Shown: in pieces, positions 31,838 through 43,065 of the stretch
How the letters are laid out: every line of letters begins with the position of its first letter
Position numbering within the stretch: position 1 is the stretch's first letter
Origin: Cryptomeria japonica
Lineage: Eukaryota > Streptophyta > Pinopsida > Cupressales > Cupressaceae
NCBI RefSeq assembly: GCF_030272615.1
Contig: NC_081414.1
Location: 333,669,427-333,733,426, forward strand
Direction: 5' to 3'
DNA: 64,000 bases
Notes under the pieces: model-generated
Seen by the model: only the letters and a program-made list of their open reading frames with translations
Databases searched by the model: none
Told to the model about the DNA's origin: nothing
Made by a program: the position numbers and the translations under genes

Positions 31838-32895
31838 TGTTAGGTCTCAGAGATAGCTGAGAGGGGGGGGTGAATCAGTTGTCTAATAAATTCAAACCAA
31901 AAACAACTTAACCAACTTAATGCTTAATACCGATAAACCAGTCTTTTATACCGGTAGACAGTTTTATCAGTTAATTGCAATACCGGTAAAGTTTAATGCA
32001 TGAAGCAAAAAGACAAAGTCATCTACAACACATAACACAAATATTTGTACGTGGAAACCCTGTAAGGGGAAAAACCATGATGAAAAATCTTACCCACAAT
32101 CAGATGATACTACTGCAGATAGTATGTGTATACAAATGGGGTCTGCACATGCAAAAAGGCCAAGCGCCTAGAGCTCACTGCTCAAACACAGAATAGGAGT
32201 CACACTGACTACAATTGGATGGTTAAATCCAATAAGGATGTACTGCTCAAATTAGCATCTTTCTATGCTGGATTCAGTACCAGTGTGGTTCTGAATGTCT
32301 TCACAAAAACCTCCTTCAACCTTCAAATGATGTCTGCGTGTATAGCTCTTCTTATTCTCGCATATATCTTCACACAATTCTTTTTTGCATTCCACTTTGA
32401 TCTTACAAATAAGATCTTACATTTATATCATAACCTAGGACCAATTTTAGTAGGTCGACTCTAAAGGATATTATAATAAAATCAATTTGCAAATAAATTA
32501 ATTCTCGATGCAATAACCAATTCAACATGTCAGCTTGATGCATTTACAACAATAATAAAACATCTCCATAGCGTGTCATGCTCATCTGAGAAAGATAAGC
32601 CTGTAAGTGTATAACCTAGACCTATTTGCCGGTAACAGCAAATATGTAAATATGAATATGCTAATAAACAAATCTTCAATACAAGGTGTCCAAATGATGT
32701 CTTCGACATAACCAAGTGTTTTCCATGCCATTCCAAGTGTTGGTGATCATTATATCCCTCTGGTGTACCAGATACTGGTGATTGTGCATGAGTCATTTTC
32801 TTGCCAGTGAATGTTGCTGATTCTCCAAAGTGCCAGAGTTGATAAGGTTTAGTAGGTGTTGACATCAATGACAAAACCATACCAAAATACCAACA
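31838..32895 (-). repeat. 5' LTR of D
   Basis: Plus strand TGTTAGGTCTCAGAGATAGC to AAATACCAACA, 1,058 bp. The stem-loop array is at 32050-32183, with SL2 as AGGC-GCTTG-GCCT and a G-U pair in SL3. Confidence 0.94.
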
Positions 32896-33600
32896 ACATC
32901 AACAATCGATTCTAATTTTTATGCATTTATGTTATCTGGCCGACATGTAACTTGATATTGTAAATATCTTTGTAGGCTGACATAAGGCATGTAAAGTTGT
33001 ATAGGATATATATGACAATTTGTAGATCATTTAAAAAAAAAATAGAGATACAAGAGACATGAGATAGGAGATTATGGATATGCGAATGTAATATGATGTG
33101 AAATTGTTTAGAGAGATTATGTATGTTAGGAAATTATTGTAAGGGATGTTCTGGTAAAGGGTTTAGGGATTCAGACAGGAACAAACGAAACTTAAAATGG
33201 AACTGTATACTAGCATAGAAGATGATATCTTAGCAGTTCACACTTCTCTGGATTGTAATCTGGAATTTTTATGTAGTCAATGAGGCTCCTTATGTGATTG
33301 AGCAGTGTGCTCTAGGCTGTAAGCCAAGTCCCTCATATTTTGTAATATCTCTTCATATGGCTAGTGGATTGATATTGTGGGTCACAAATCCCACCGTGAT
33401 TTTTCCTCTTTGAGTTTTTCCACATATAAATCTATGTTATGGTTCTCATTTATGTGATTGGCTTATTGGTTGCTTTACTTCTTTCAATTCTGTATGTATC
33501 GGTATACTGGTTAGTGTATGCATGTTTTAATAAGGCTAAAAATTATCATTCTAGTATAACACTTATTCACCCCCCCTCTTACTGTTATTGGTTTCCAACA
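32896..33600 (+). repeat. 5' LTR of A', part after D
   Basis: Starts with the ACATC target-site copy and then resumes the LTR (CAACAATCGATTC) to GTTTCCAACA at 33600. SL1 and SL2 (GAGCA-GTG-TGCTC, GGCT-GTA-AGCC) are perfect at about 33300-33326, but SL3 is deleted: the sequence jumps from AAGCC to AAGTCCCTC. SL4 follows at about 33379-33396. Confidence 0.85.
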
Positions 33601-33602
33601 AT

Positions 33603-33614
33603 TAGTATCAGAGC
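33603..33614 (+). other. PBS of A'
   Basis: TAGTATCAGAGC, one base from the initiator-methionine PBS, two bases after the LTR. Confidence 0.88.
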
Positions 33615-33667
33615 CTTGTGCCTCAGAGGAAGTTTAACAGCTTGAAAAGATCCTGAAACTGGAATCC

Positions 33668-34764
33668 ATGGATATGGTTTTGGAGAAGCAACTTGAGATG
33701 GCACTTGAAGATTATGATGTTGAAAGGTTGAAGAACTTAAAGCTACAAGATGAATTGAATTCTACTAAGGAATTCATTCTTGTCTTACAAGAGAGGCTAT
33801 CATCTATTCAAGCTAGGAGGAAGGAACTTTTGTAAGTCAAGATGGTGAAGAGAAAGGTGCACTTAAGAAACAATGTCAGAAATTGAGTCAGGAGAACATG
33901 GTTATGAAAAATGAAATGCAAGTTATAACTATGATGGTGTCTAGGGAGATTGAGGACTGAAAGAAGAAAGAAGAAAATCTTACTGTATCCTTGAAGAACA
34001 CATTTGAAGAATGTGGTAGGTTGGTTCATGAAAATGATATGTTGAGAACTGATTTGGTGCAATCCCATAGTAATGAACAAGAGCTTGAGAGACAAATGAT
34101 AATTTTGAGAGAAGATTTAACTACTACAAGTGACTACAAAGAAAAATTCAAGATCAACTCAACACAGCTTGATGAGTTATTGAAGAGACAGAGGTAGATT
34201 GGAGATTCAGTGGACTTGGATTTGAGCAAGGACAGAGTTATGGTACTACTAATAAAGATCAAAACCATAAGGCACCGGTAAGGGAATTTAATGCTTATAA
34301 ATTTAATGGTAGATGTTTTGTTTGCAATAGATTTGGTCACATGGCTAGGCAATGTGGAAACAGAGCAAATTAGAACCCTTATTTTGCTCCTGGTAAATGT
34401 TCTAAATGCAATAAGTTTGGTCATATAATAAAAGATTGCAGAATGAATGTTAAATGTTATGCTTGTGGAAAATTTGGACATATTGATAATCAGTGCAGGT
34501 CAAGCAATTCAAAAGATCAATGTTACATGTTATGCATGTAATGAGGTTGGACATATTGCTAAATTTTGTAGAAGCAGAAATCTATCGGTTAGTAATGGAG
34601 GATCAAATGAGAAAGGAAAAGAGAAGGTTAGTGAAATCTAGCAAGATCATACTCAGAGATTGGTTAGGAAGACTGAAGAACAATCATCAGATGGGAATGT
34701 TCTGGTTACCTATCCGACAGAAGAGGGTGCTCTTGCACCGGCAAGGAGCTCATCTGGTAACTGA
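33668..34764 (+). pseudogene. ORF1 of A': coiled coil and four intact zinc knuckles
   Basis: ATG 33668 opens MDMVLEKQLEMALEDYD. The coiled-coil part is broken by a stop near 33834 and a TGA near 33958. All four knuckles keep C-C-H-C: CFVCNRFGHMARQC (34314), CSKCNKFGHIIKDC (34398), CYACGKFGHIDNQC (34455) and CYACNEVGHIAKFC (34528). The tail ends with TGA at 34762-34764. This is the best view of the knuckle array. Known Copia Gag proteins normally have one knuckle, so four is unusual. Likely RNA-binding particle protein. Confidence 0.78.
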
Positions 34765-35136
34765 GGCAAATGCCTTAGGGGTAGGAAAAATTCATGAAGA
34801 TGCTGCATATGCCCCGGGAAGAGGTTTTGGAAGATGTTCCAAATATTGAAGATGATTATCCAGCATGGATATGTTTTGAGCGAGATCTGGTATCTTTCAC
34901 CGACAGTCATTTATGTCAATGGAATATTAGGGTTTTTCTCAAAGGTTAAAAGGTCGAATACACTTCATTGTTGTTCACCTTGCATTCAAAGCAATTTCAA
35001 AGTGATTAAGAGTGACTAAGTGCGATTAAAGACAATTCAGAGCAATCAGATCTCTTCTTGAGCGATCTCACTGACATCTGGAAGAATTTGTTGGAGGTTT
35101 TCATCAAGAGCGATCAAAAGGTATTTATCTTTAAAC
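34765..35136 (+). other. ORF1-ORF2 spacer of A'
   Basis: 372 bp, homologous to the spacer of A, with no sustained frame. It contains GTCGAATACACTTCATT and repeated GTGA/GCGATC words before the ORF2 ATG. Confidence 0.45.
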
Positions 35137-37236
35137 ATGGAAGCGAGATCATCATCTATTCCTTATTTTTTTGCAAACCCGACTGTAGTAGAGGTCAAGG
35201 ACCACCCCAGGCCAATTTTCAAGTGGTATCCACGTGTCTACCCTATAAGATTCAGTTGGAGCATTTTCTCACGTTTTGGAGGGAGTTGTCTATGTAGAGG
35301 ATGTTAGGGCATATATTCACTATCACATCAAGGACTTGGGAACTTTAGAAATTAAGGGCATGTATATGAGTGAGCTAATGGGAGAATCTGGAAAGATCAA
35401 ACCGACATTCAAGCATATTGAAGACCTAGGGTTTATCGACATTCTAGATATTCCAGAGTTTGAGGATGAGATAATCAATTATGTCTTTAGCAAAGTACAT
35501 GGGGAGTTTATATGGTTGAGAAGACCTTACAAAATCACCAAGGAAGCCATCCGAGCAATCATTGGTTTACCATCGGTTGGGCAACATCCAGACAAGAAGG
35601 TTTCAAATGATTTCATGAGGAAGATCACTGGCGTGACATCTGACAAAAGATCCATGAAATTGAGCACTATCACCGACACGGACATCAAATTTGGTAGCAT
35701 GATCATCAGGTATAAGGTAACTCAATCAAACAAATTGAATTTTGTTTCTAGTTCATGCATTTTGGTTGCATACAAAATGATGAGAGAAAATGTGAAATTA
35801 GACCTATGTGGTTGGATGCTTGATGAGTTGTTGATAAATCTAGAGAAGATTAAGAGTGAAAAGAAGGGTACATTTTAGTATGGTAACTTGATAGTTTGCC
35901 TAATGTTATATTTCATGAATGATACACCTAGTTCTGGTAAGAGGCAATGGGCATTTGACATCTCGGTAGGGAGACAATTGAAACAGTCAATTGCTTCTTT
36001 AGGAAGCCAGAGAGATGATAAGGTATGGGGGTATATTAAGGCATTCCAAAAATCTATGAGGTCCAGGGTAAGGGTACCTGAGCATATTGTAGAAAATTAT
36101 TCAATTGACATATGCTTCATGGTAAAGAAGGATGAGACACTCATGAAAGCAGTTATGCCCCGAAATATTTGGATTGAAGAAATGGGCTATGAGGTGGATG
36201 TATAGATTCTTGATGCCTATGAAAAAATGTTGATTGATGCACCAATAGATGAGGCAGAGAAGCCCTGTGGTACTGGACAGTAGAAAACTCAAGAGGTTGA
36301 AACAAAGTTCAATCAGAAGAAAAGAGAGAAATAGGAAGGAAAAGAAAGCAAATTTGTGGACAAGGTCTCAAAGGACATTCAAGCACTAATTGATGTTGTC
36401 TCGGAGAAAGGTAGAAAGAGGAAGGATCTTGAAGTTCATATTGAGCTTATTATTTTAGAATCAGAATCTGAGGATGACACACCATTGGCATTTAAGAGGT
36501 TTGTTAGGAAGAAACCAGAGAAAACAAAGGTAGAAGCTAAGAAGCAACTAGTTAGGAAGGTTATAATCAAAATACCATCACAAAAGAAAGCACCTAAAGC
36601 AACACCTTCAATTGCATCTGGTACTGCAAAGAGGAAGAAGAAGAATGACACTAATTCTGGTAAGGTTCCACCTAAAACTTGTGTAGAATTAGTAGATGAA
36701 ATCACTAAAGATGGCATGTTGAAGAGTGTTCAATTTTACTATGATCACTTAGAGGAGGATGAACAAAGAGAGGTAGAGGAAGAAGTCCTATTATACTTAG
36801 ATATTTATAAGAAACCATTAATAGAAATATAAAATCAAATACCAGCTGAATTGTATAACTTGTTAGATGCTAGAAGACTATTAGCTATGCACGAGGATAA
36901 ACACATCAAAATTCAAAAGCTATTATCTATCTATGTTACTATTACTCCCGATGAGAAGGAAAAGACACTTGAGGTGGCAAACAGAAAAGTTTTCAATAGA
37001 AAACATAGGATAACTAGTCTGATGCTAGGAAGAGTAAATGAAATAATAAAGGAGACTCAAAAAGCATGGGTTAAATTTCTTGGAGAAAACAAGGGATTCT
37101 TTACTTCACCGAAAACCAAGATAGACATTGTAGATACCCCAGTTGAAGGAAAAGGAAAGGGGATTATGGGTACTTCACCCTCTATTTTGAAAAATATTAA
37201 GATAGTGGAAATTGAGCCCCCGGTAAATATAGATGT
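35137..37236 (+). pseudogene. ORF2 of A', N-terminal and middle part
   Basis: ATG 35137 (MEARSSSIPYFFANPTVVEV) aligns with A; a frameshift occurs before 35276. The conserved domain, 35276-36205, carries HGEFIWLRRPYKITKEAI, DKRSMKLSTI, CGWMLDELLINLEKIK and NIWIEEMGYEVD, with stops at about 35876 and 36203. The basic part (KKQLVRKVIIKIPSQKK) and EEEVLLYLDIYKKPLIEI follow up to about 36830, with stops at about 36829 and earlier at about 36331. F inserted at 37237 with target-site copy GATGT. Domain order matches A and B. Confidence 0.65.
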
Positions 37237-38725
37237 TGTTGGCATATGTGCATAAGTTTGATGACATGTTGATATTGTATGTTGTCATTGATGTCAATAT
37301 GCTGAAGTATGAACCAGTATATTAAAGTAAGCAAACTGGCAAGAGAACCGGTATGATGGTGTGAACCGGTATATGTGAAAAAGTGAAGTGGTATGTTTGT
37401 TCAAGTGAACTGGTATGTTGGAATGTGAGCCAATATATGGAAAGTTTTGTATCAGGGTTTCATTTGGTATAACTACCAGTTGGTAGTCTCAACTTTAGGG
37501 TTTCTGGTTGATGCAATTTAAGTTTGTGTGATTCGACCAATTACATTTTGTGATGGGTTAGCATTGAAATGAAGATCATATCATGTTTCCATGTCAGCCT
37601 TGTGCACGTGAAGGATTTCCTTGAGGATCTTGCATGAAGAAGATTGATCCTATCTACCTCGAGAGTGTGCGAAGTTTCAGTAAATGGTGGAGAACGTGTG
37701 ATGGGTTATTAGACTCCAGAAGTGGCATAGAACAAACAATGGAGAACGTCTTGAGATTTGTTCAAGACTATTTTATTCAATGTAATGTGTTTGAATGGTC
37801 AGGATTGGACCGACTGTATTGATAACCCAAATGTTTAGGGTTTAGGGTTTATGCTACCAACCTATCTATTTCCTATAAGGTCGATGATGATTTGCATTGT
37901 GAAGTTGTTGGCAAATGTTATGTGTGTATCCAAGTGAAGAGATACTTGATTCTTTCCAGACCGGGGAAGTGTTTTGATATCTGCAGAGTGTGATTGCAGA
38001 AGTAAAGGAGCTAAAGTGGATATGCCTTGGCATTGAGTGTTGTTAGCAGATCAGTGTATTACCTGTTGACTTCTAACCATTTTAGCAGTTGGAAAATCCC
38101 TTAACCGGGTAGCTTTAACAGGCTTTGTGTAAATCCTTTAACAGGGTGACTCAATTCAATTAGTTCTTCAAATCCTCTTGCAAGGTAACCTTTAATAGGG
38201 TTCTAACCTTTAACCGGGTATTTAGCCATCCCTTAACCAAGTGATCTCTAGCAGGATCGGTTCCTAGTAGAACCTATTGTAAAGTCCTTAATCAGATTAG
38301 GCTCCTAACAAAGTGGACTTCAGAAGAGTTCAAAGAACAACTTGTGGGTATTCATCTCCACCGTGGTTTTTCCCAGTTGGGTTTCCACATGAAAAATATG
38401 TGTGTCATGTGATGATTAGTATTGTTTGTTCAATGCATGTTGATCCAGTGGTCTTTATATTTCTGATGTATTACTTGTTTATGCATATGGGTGAAGTGGA
38501 AAGGAGATATTAGGTGTGGTGAAGATCTAAGTATTACTGGTTTATGTCTTTCACAGTCATTCTGTGTTTTACCGGTAGTACCCTATTTTAGATCGGTGAT
38601 ATTGTTTAGCAGTTAGTTCAGTTTTTGTAGTTAAAGTGGTTTAAGGAAGTTTTTGTCTATACTAATTCACCCCCCCCCCCCCTCTCAGTATCTGTTGAGT
38701 ACTTTCTATTCATCATTATTCATCA
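37237..38725 (+). repeat. 5' LTR of F
   Basis: TGTTGGCATATGTGCATAAG to TTATTCATCA. U3 contains six spaced variants of GAACCGGTAT (37310-37450). A telomere-like TTTAGGGTTTAGGGTTT is at 37834-37850, the AACCGGGT array at 38094-38330, the GTGG...CCAC stem and CCACCGTGGTTTTTCCC at about 38344-38372, and a C-run near 38671. Confidence 0.94.
38094..38330 (+). repeat. Degenerate TTAACCGGGT/CTAACAGGGT array in the F leader
   Basis: About eight units of 20-35 bases, each built around (T/C)TAACnnGGT, such as CTTAACCGGGTAG, TTTAACAGGGTGA, TTTAATAGGGTTC and TTAACCAAGTGAT. The same array is at about 43922-44160 in the 3' LTR and about 48780-49010 in the LTR of E. It appears inverted at about 59600-59830 (I) and 61995-62240 (J). 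It sits immediately upstream of the GTGGG...CCCAC stem, where C/A/B-type LTRs have SL1-SL3. Confidence 0.6.
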
Positions 38726-38727
38726 AT

Positions 38728-38739
38728 TGGTATCAGAGC
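38728..38739 (+). other. PBS of F
   Basis: TGGTATCAGAGC, a perfect initiator-methionine PBS, two bases after the LTR. Confidence 0.95.
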
Positions 38740-38796
38740 AACCTTCGGGTCCTCTGTATTGTAAGCTTAACCACTTGAGGAAAAGATCCTACTCTA

Positions 38797-39630
38797 ATGA
38801 TGAAGAGGGAAGGTCCTAAGTTTAACAGAGATAACTTTAAGATATGGAAGGACAGAATGAAGATATACATTAAAAGCATGGGTTCTCAACACTGGAGCTA
38901 TGTTGAGAATACTTATGTTGTCCCTACCGGTACTCTCACCGATGATCAAAGAAGAGAAATTCAGGAGAATGGACAAATCATGGAAGCTCTTATCAGCAGC
39001 CTATCTGATGTTGGGTTTATTGATGTTCAAGAAAAAGACAATCCCAAAGATGTATGGGATACTCTGGAGTCTATCTATGGCGGTGATGAGCATGTGAAGC
39101 AAGCTAAGGAAGAAAGCCTTAGAGGAAAGTTTGAAGACATGTGGATGGTTGAAGGAGAGACCATTCAACAATATGGGATAAGGATTAATACTGTTGTTGG
39201 AGACATTGAGAGTGCAGGAGGCACAATGGATGATTCCACCATTGTTAGAAAAGTTTTGAGAACCTTGTTACCAGTCTATGCAATAAGGGTTGCCGCTATT
39301 CGAGAGTTGAGATCTATTGACAAGACAAAGGTGTCCCTTGATTATATCATTGCTAAGTTGACCGCTTATGAGCTAAACAATTATGATGGTTGTGTTCAAA
39401 AGACTGATTCAGCCTTTAAAGTATCTGTTGCACTATCTAGAAAGGGTAAATAAGTTAGTACTAGTTGTGAACCTAGACAAAGCAGAGATATGGATGATGA
39501 GGAAATCCTGATGGAATTTGAAGCTCTTTTGGTCAAGAGACTTCCTAAGGGAACTGGTAAATAAAGAGGTAAGCTCCCTTTGAAATGCTTTTCTTGTAAT
39601 AGGATAGGACACATTGTTGTTAACTATCCT
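38797..39630 (+). pseudogene. F gag
   Basis: ATG 38797 (MMKREGPKFNRDNFKIWKDR) has the Copia Gag FxxxNFxxWKxxM pattern and the UBN2-like region (EESLRGKFEDMWMVEGETIQ). TAA stops lie at 39451-39453 and about 39562, in frame. The zinc knuckle beginning 39586 reads CFSCNRIGHIVVNY, with Tyr in place of the last zinc Cys. The frame otherwise runs on into protease. Confidence 0.88.
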
Positions 39631-41148
39631 AATGGTGATAATAAGGACAAACCAGAGAGGTTCAAAAAGTTCAAAGGAGGAAATAGGAGAAACTGTCTTG
39701 TTGCATTTGATGAAGGTGTCACTTATGATGAATCAAAAGATGAACAAAGTGAAGACATAGTATTTGTAGCTATCAAGGAAGATGTGTCAAACAAGAAGGC
39801 TCTTGTCTCCCACTTTGATAATTCTAATGAATGGATTATTGACAATGGTTGTTCTCACCACATGACTGGTGACCGGAGAAATTTTATGTCTCTGGAAGAG
39901 TATGATGGAGGTGTAGTCCGATTTAGTAATTATGCACCTTGTATGGTAAAAGGAAAAGGGTCCATCTCTCTAAATGGAAAAAGTAGTGCCGATAATGTGT
40001 ATTGGGTAGAAAGTCTCAGGCATAACCTTTTGAGTGTTGCTCAGCTGAATGATAATGGACTCACTCTAGAATTCAAAGATGGAGTATGCAAAATAAAGGG
40101 AAAGAATGGTGAACTGATGGCCATCGATATGCAGACCAAAGGTAACCTATTTCAACTAAATGCAAATATCAGCCAATGTCTAATGGCTAAGTATGATGAC
40201 AGTTGGATATGGCATAGGAGACTCTGCCATGTAAATTTTGATAACATTGTGAAGGCCCGTAATATCAAGGCAATTAGAGGATTGCCTGTGCTAAACAAAC
40301 CGGAGAATCCTTTGTGTAGAGAATGTCAACTGAGGAAAATCTCTTCCTCAACCTTCAAAGGTAAATCTTTCACAGCAGATAATTTACTTGATCTTGTGCA
40401 TACTGATTTGTGTGGTCCTATAAAAACTAGGAGTGTTCAAGGAGATAGGTACTTTATGGGGTCACATTCTTGAAAGACAAGTCTGAAGTTTTTGGAAAGT
40501 TTAAAGCCTTTAGAGCACTTGTTGAAAAAGAAAGTGGTAAGAGAATCAAATGCCTTAGAACTGATCAAGGAGGTGAGTTCACCTCTGGAGAATTCAACAA
40601 ATACTATGAAGAAAATGGCATCAAGAGGCAACTATCTGCCCCTCAGACTCCACAGTAGAATGGGCTAGCAGAAAGGAACAATCGGACTATAGTTGAAGCA
40701 GCCAGAACAATGCTGATTCAAGGAAAGGTTGCTCACACTTTTTGGAGAGAAGCAGTGAGCATTGCTGTCTACACTATGAACCGAGTACTCAACAAGAAAG
40801 GTAAGGATAAAACACCTTATGGGTAATGGACCAGTAAGACTCCTGTAGTAAGCTACTTTAGAGTGTTTGGTAGCAAGTGTTATATCAAGAGGAGTGAACA
40901 CCAGAGCAAGTTTGATGCAAAATGTGATGAGGGAATATTCCTAGGATATTCCACCAAGAGAAAAGCTCTCAAGTGTTTCAACAATAGGACTTAGAGAATT
41001 GTTGAAAGTATCAATGTCAAAGTTGATGAAACCTCTGAGAAACCTGAGGAAACCAACACTGAGAAAGTAGTAGATGAATCGGTTGTAATCTTCTGGGAAC
41101 CGGTTGCAAAATAGCCTAGTACCAATAACTGTGCTCCTATACCAGTAG
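39631..41148 (+). pseudogene. F pol: protease and integrase
   Basis: Protease reads WIIDNGCSHHMTGD: the catalytic DSG is DNG (39841-39849). Integrase has the H-H-C-C site (WHRRLCHVN ... CRECQL), DLCGPIKTRSVQG and LRTDQGGEF. A deletion of about 35-40 bases after 40456 removes the conserved IIDDYSR block between the first two catalytic Asp and shifts the frame. Further stops occur at about 40657, 40825, 40993 and 41113. A further frameshift lies before 41215. Confidence 0.85.
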
Positions 41149-42824
41149 ATGTTGATGCTGATGAAGATAAGGATGAAGAGGAAAAGCAAGAGGAAACATC
41201 TAAAGATCATTCCTAGGTATGTAGAGTTGAATCATGATCCAAAGAAAATCATAGGAGATAAGGATGCAAGAATTCTTACAAGAAGAAAGGTCAGAGAAAA
41301 TTCTTGCATGATCTCTGAATTTGAGCCTAAAAAATTTAGAGAGGCACATAAAGATGAAGACTGGATCAAGGTTATGGAAGAGGAACTTGACCAGATAGAA
41401 AAGAATGGTACATGGTCTTTGGTACCTAGACCTGAGCATAAAAATGTTATTGGCACCAAATGGGTTTTCATAAACAAGTTGAATGAAGATGGCACAGTGG
41501 TAAGAAACAAAGCCAGACTGGTGTGTAAGGGTTATGCTCAAGAAGAAGGAGAAGACTATGGAGAATCCTTTGCTCTAGTAGCCAGATTGGAAGGAGTTCA
41601 AATGCTTCTTGCATATGCAGTCTTCAAGGGATTTGAATTGTATTAGATGGATGTAAAATCTGCATTTCTAAATAGAATACTTGAAGAGGAAGTGTATATA
41701 GAACAACCAAATGGGTTTGCCCTATCAAAAGATGGTGATATGGTGTGTAGGCTACATAAAGCCTTGTATGGATTGAAGCAGGCACCTAGAGCATGGTATG
41801 AACGCTTACACTCACATCTTGTAAAGATTGGATTTGAAAGAACAAGTGAAGATAGCAATATCTATTTGAAACCAGAAGGAGATCAGATCCTGATCTATGA
41901 AGTGTTTGTTGATGACATAATTTTTGGTGGAGATGACAAGATGAGTCATGCATTTGCAGATGAGATGAAGAAGGAATTTGAAATGTCACTAATTGGAGAG
42001 ATTAAGTTCTTCATTGGACTATAGGTTCAACAAATGAAAGATAGGTGTTGAAGACCTTTGGCATGGAAGATAGCAAACAGGTTGGTACACCGATGGTGAC
42101 CAGTTGTGAATTGTCAAAAGAAGATGACTCAGCATTGGTGAATGAGAAGGAATACCAATCAATGATTGGTAAGTTGCACTATGTATTACACAGGAGACCG
42201 AACATTGCACATGCAATGGGAATTACTGCACATTTCCAGAAAAGTCCAAGAGAATCTCACTTGGTAGCAGTCAAGCGAATTCTTAGATATCTGAAGGGAA
42301 CTATTGACTATGGATTGTGGTATCCATACAGCAATGATTTCAATCTTAAAGTATTTACCGATGCCAATTGGGTTGGTAATGTGGACAACCAGAAGAGCAC
42401 AACTGATGGTGCATTCTTTCTTGGTGGTAGACTAGTTTCATGGATGAGTAAGAAGCAGAGTTGTATCTCTCAGTCTACAGTAGAAGCAGAATATGTAGCA
42501 GCATTTATGAACTGCACTCAAACAATTTGGATGAAGCATGTATTAAGTGGTTTCAAAGTTCCTGTATTTGAACCGGTGAGTATATTTTGTGACAACACAA
42601 GTGCAATTAATATTTTCAAGAATCCAGTTTTGCATGCTAGAACCAAGCACTTCGAGCTCAAGTATCATTTCTTGAGGGAGAAGGTTCAGAACAAAGAAGT
42701 TGTATTGGAACATGTTTCCAGTAAGGAGCGGTTAGCAGATATATTCACTAAGCCTCTACCAAAGCCTACATTTACCTATTTGAGAGGTGAATTAGGGGTA
42801 CTACCCCTTCAAGAGGTCAACTAA
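41149..42824 (+). pseudogene. F pol: reverse transcriptase and RNase H
   Basis: RT motifs [53 protein letters not shown] and FVDDIIFG (about 41905-41928) are present. A TAG replaces the Gln before MDVKSAFLN at 41644-41646. A deletion at about 42035 removes the SQSKYxKEL region and shifts the frame. RNase H with TDANWVGNVDNQKSTTDG and ADIFTKPLPKPTFTYLRGEL ends at the TAA after 42821. Confidence 0.88.
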
Positions 42825-42897
42825 AGGTTTGTGCTCTACATCAATCAGGTATTGGATTGTCAAATATTTGTAGGGTTGGTGTGTTGAAGGATGCTAC

Positions 42898-43065
42898 TCC
42901 TCAGGGGGAGCAGCATAGTAGAACATAGTTGTTTGTGCCTCCACATTGGCATTGTTGTCAAAGGGAGAGAAGATATGAAGCGGAGAAGATATCTGCAATA
43001 TTGGGGAGAAGATGTGAAGTGAAGAGATATCTTTGTATATTGCCAACAATGCCAAAGGGGGAGAT
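42898..43065 (+). other. Polypurine boxes and PPT of F
   Basis: CCTCAGGGGGAGCA is at about 42898-42911, GGCATTGTTGTCAAAGGGAG at about 42947-42966 and the PPT AAAGGGGGAGAT at 43054-43065. The boxes are the same as in A, B and C, though their order differs slightly. Confidence 0.8.

Larger units (their letters stand above)
26185..32895 (-). mobile_element. Copia element D, sister of C, inactivated
   Basis: 6,711 bp with LTRs at 31838-32895 (5') and 26185-27248 (3') and an exact target-site duplication ACATC (26180-26184 and 32896-32900). It is the same family as C by LTR, Gag and Pol. It is antisense to A' and sits in its 5' LTR, about 243 bp from the start, upstream of the TATA position. Confidence 0.95.
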
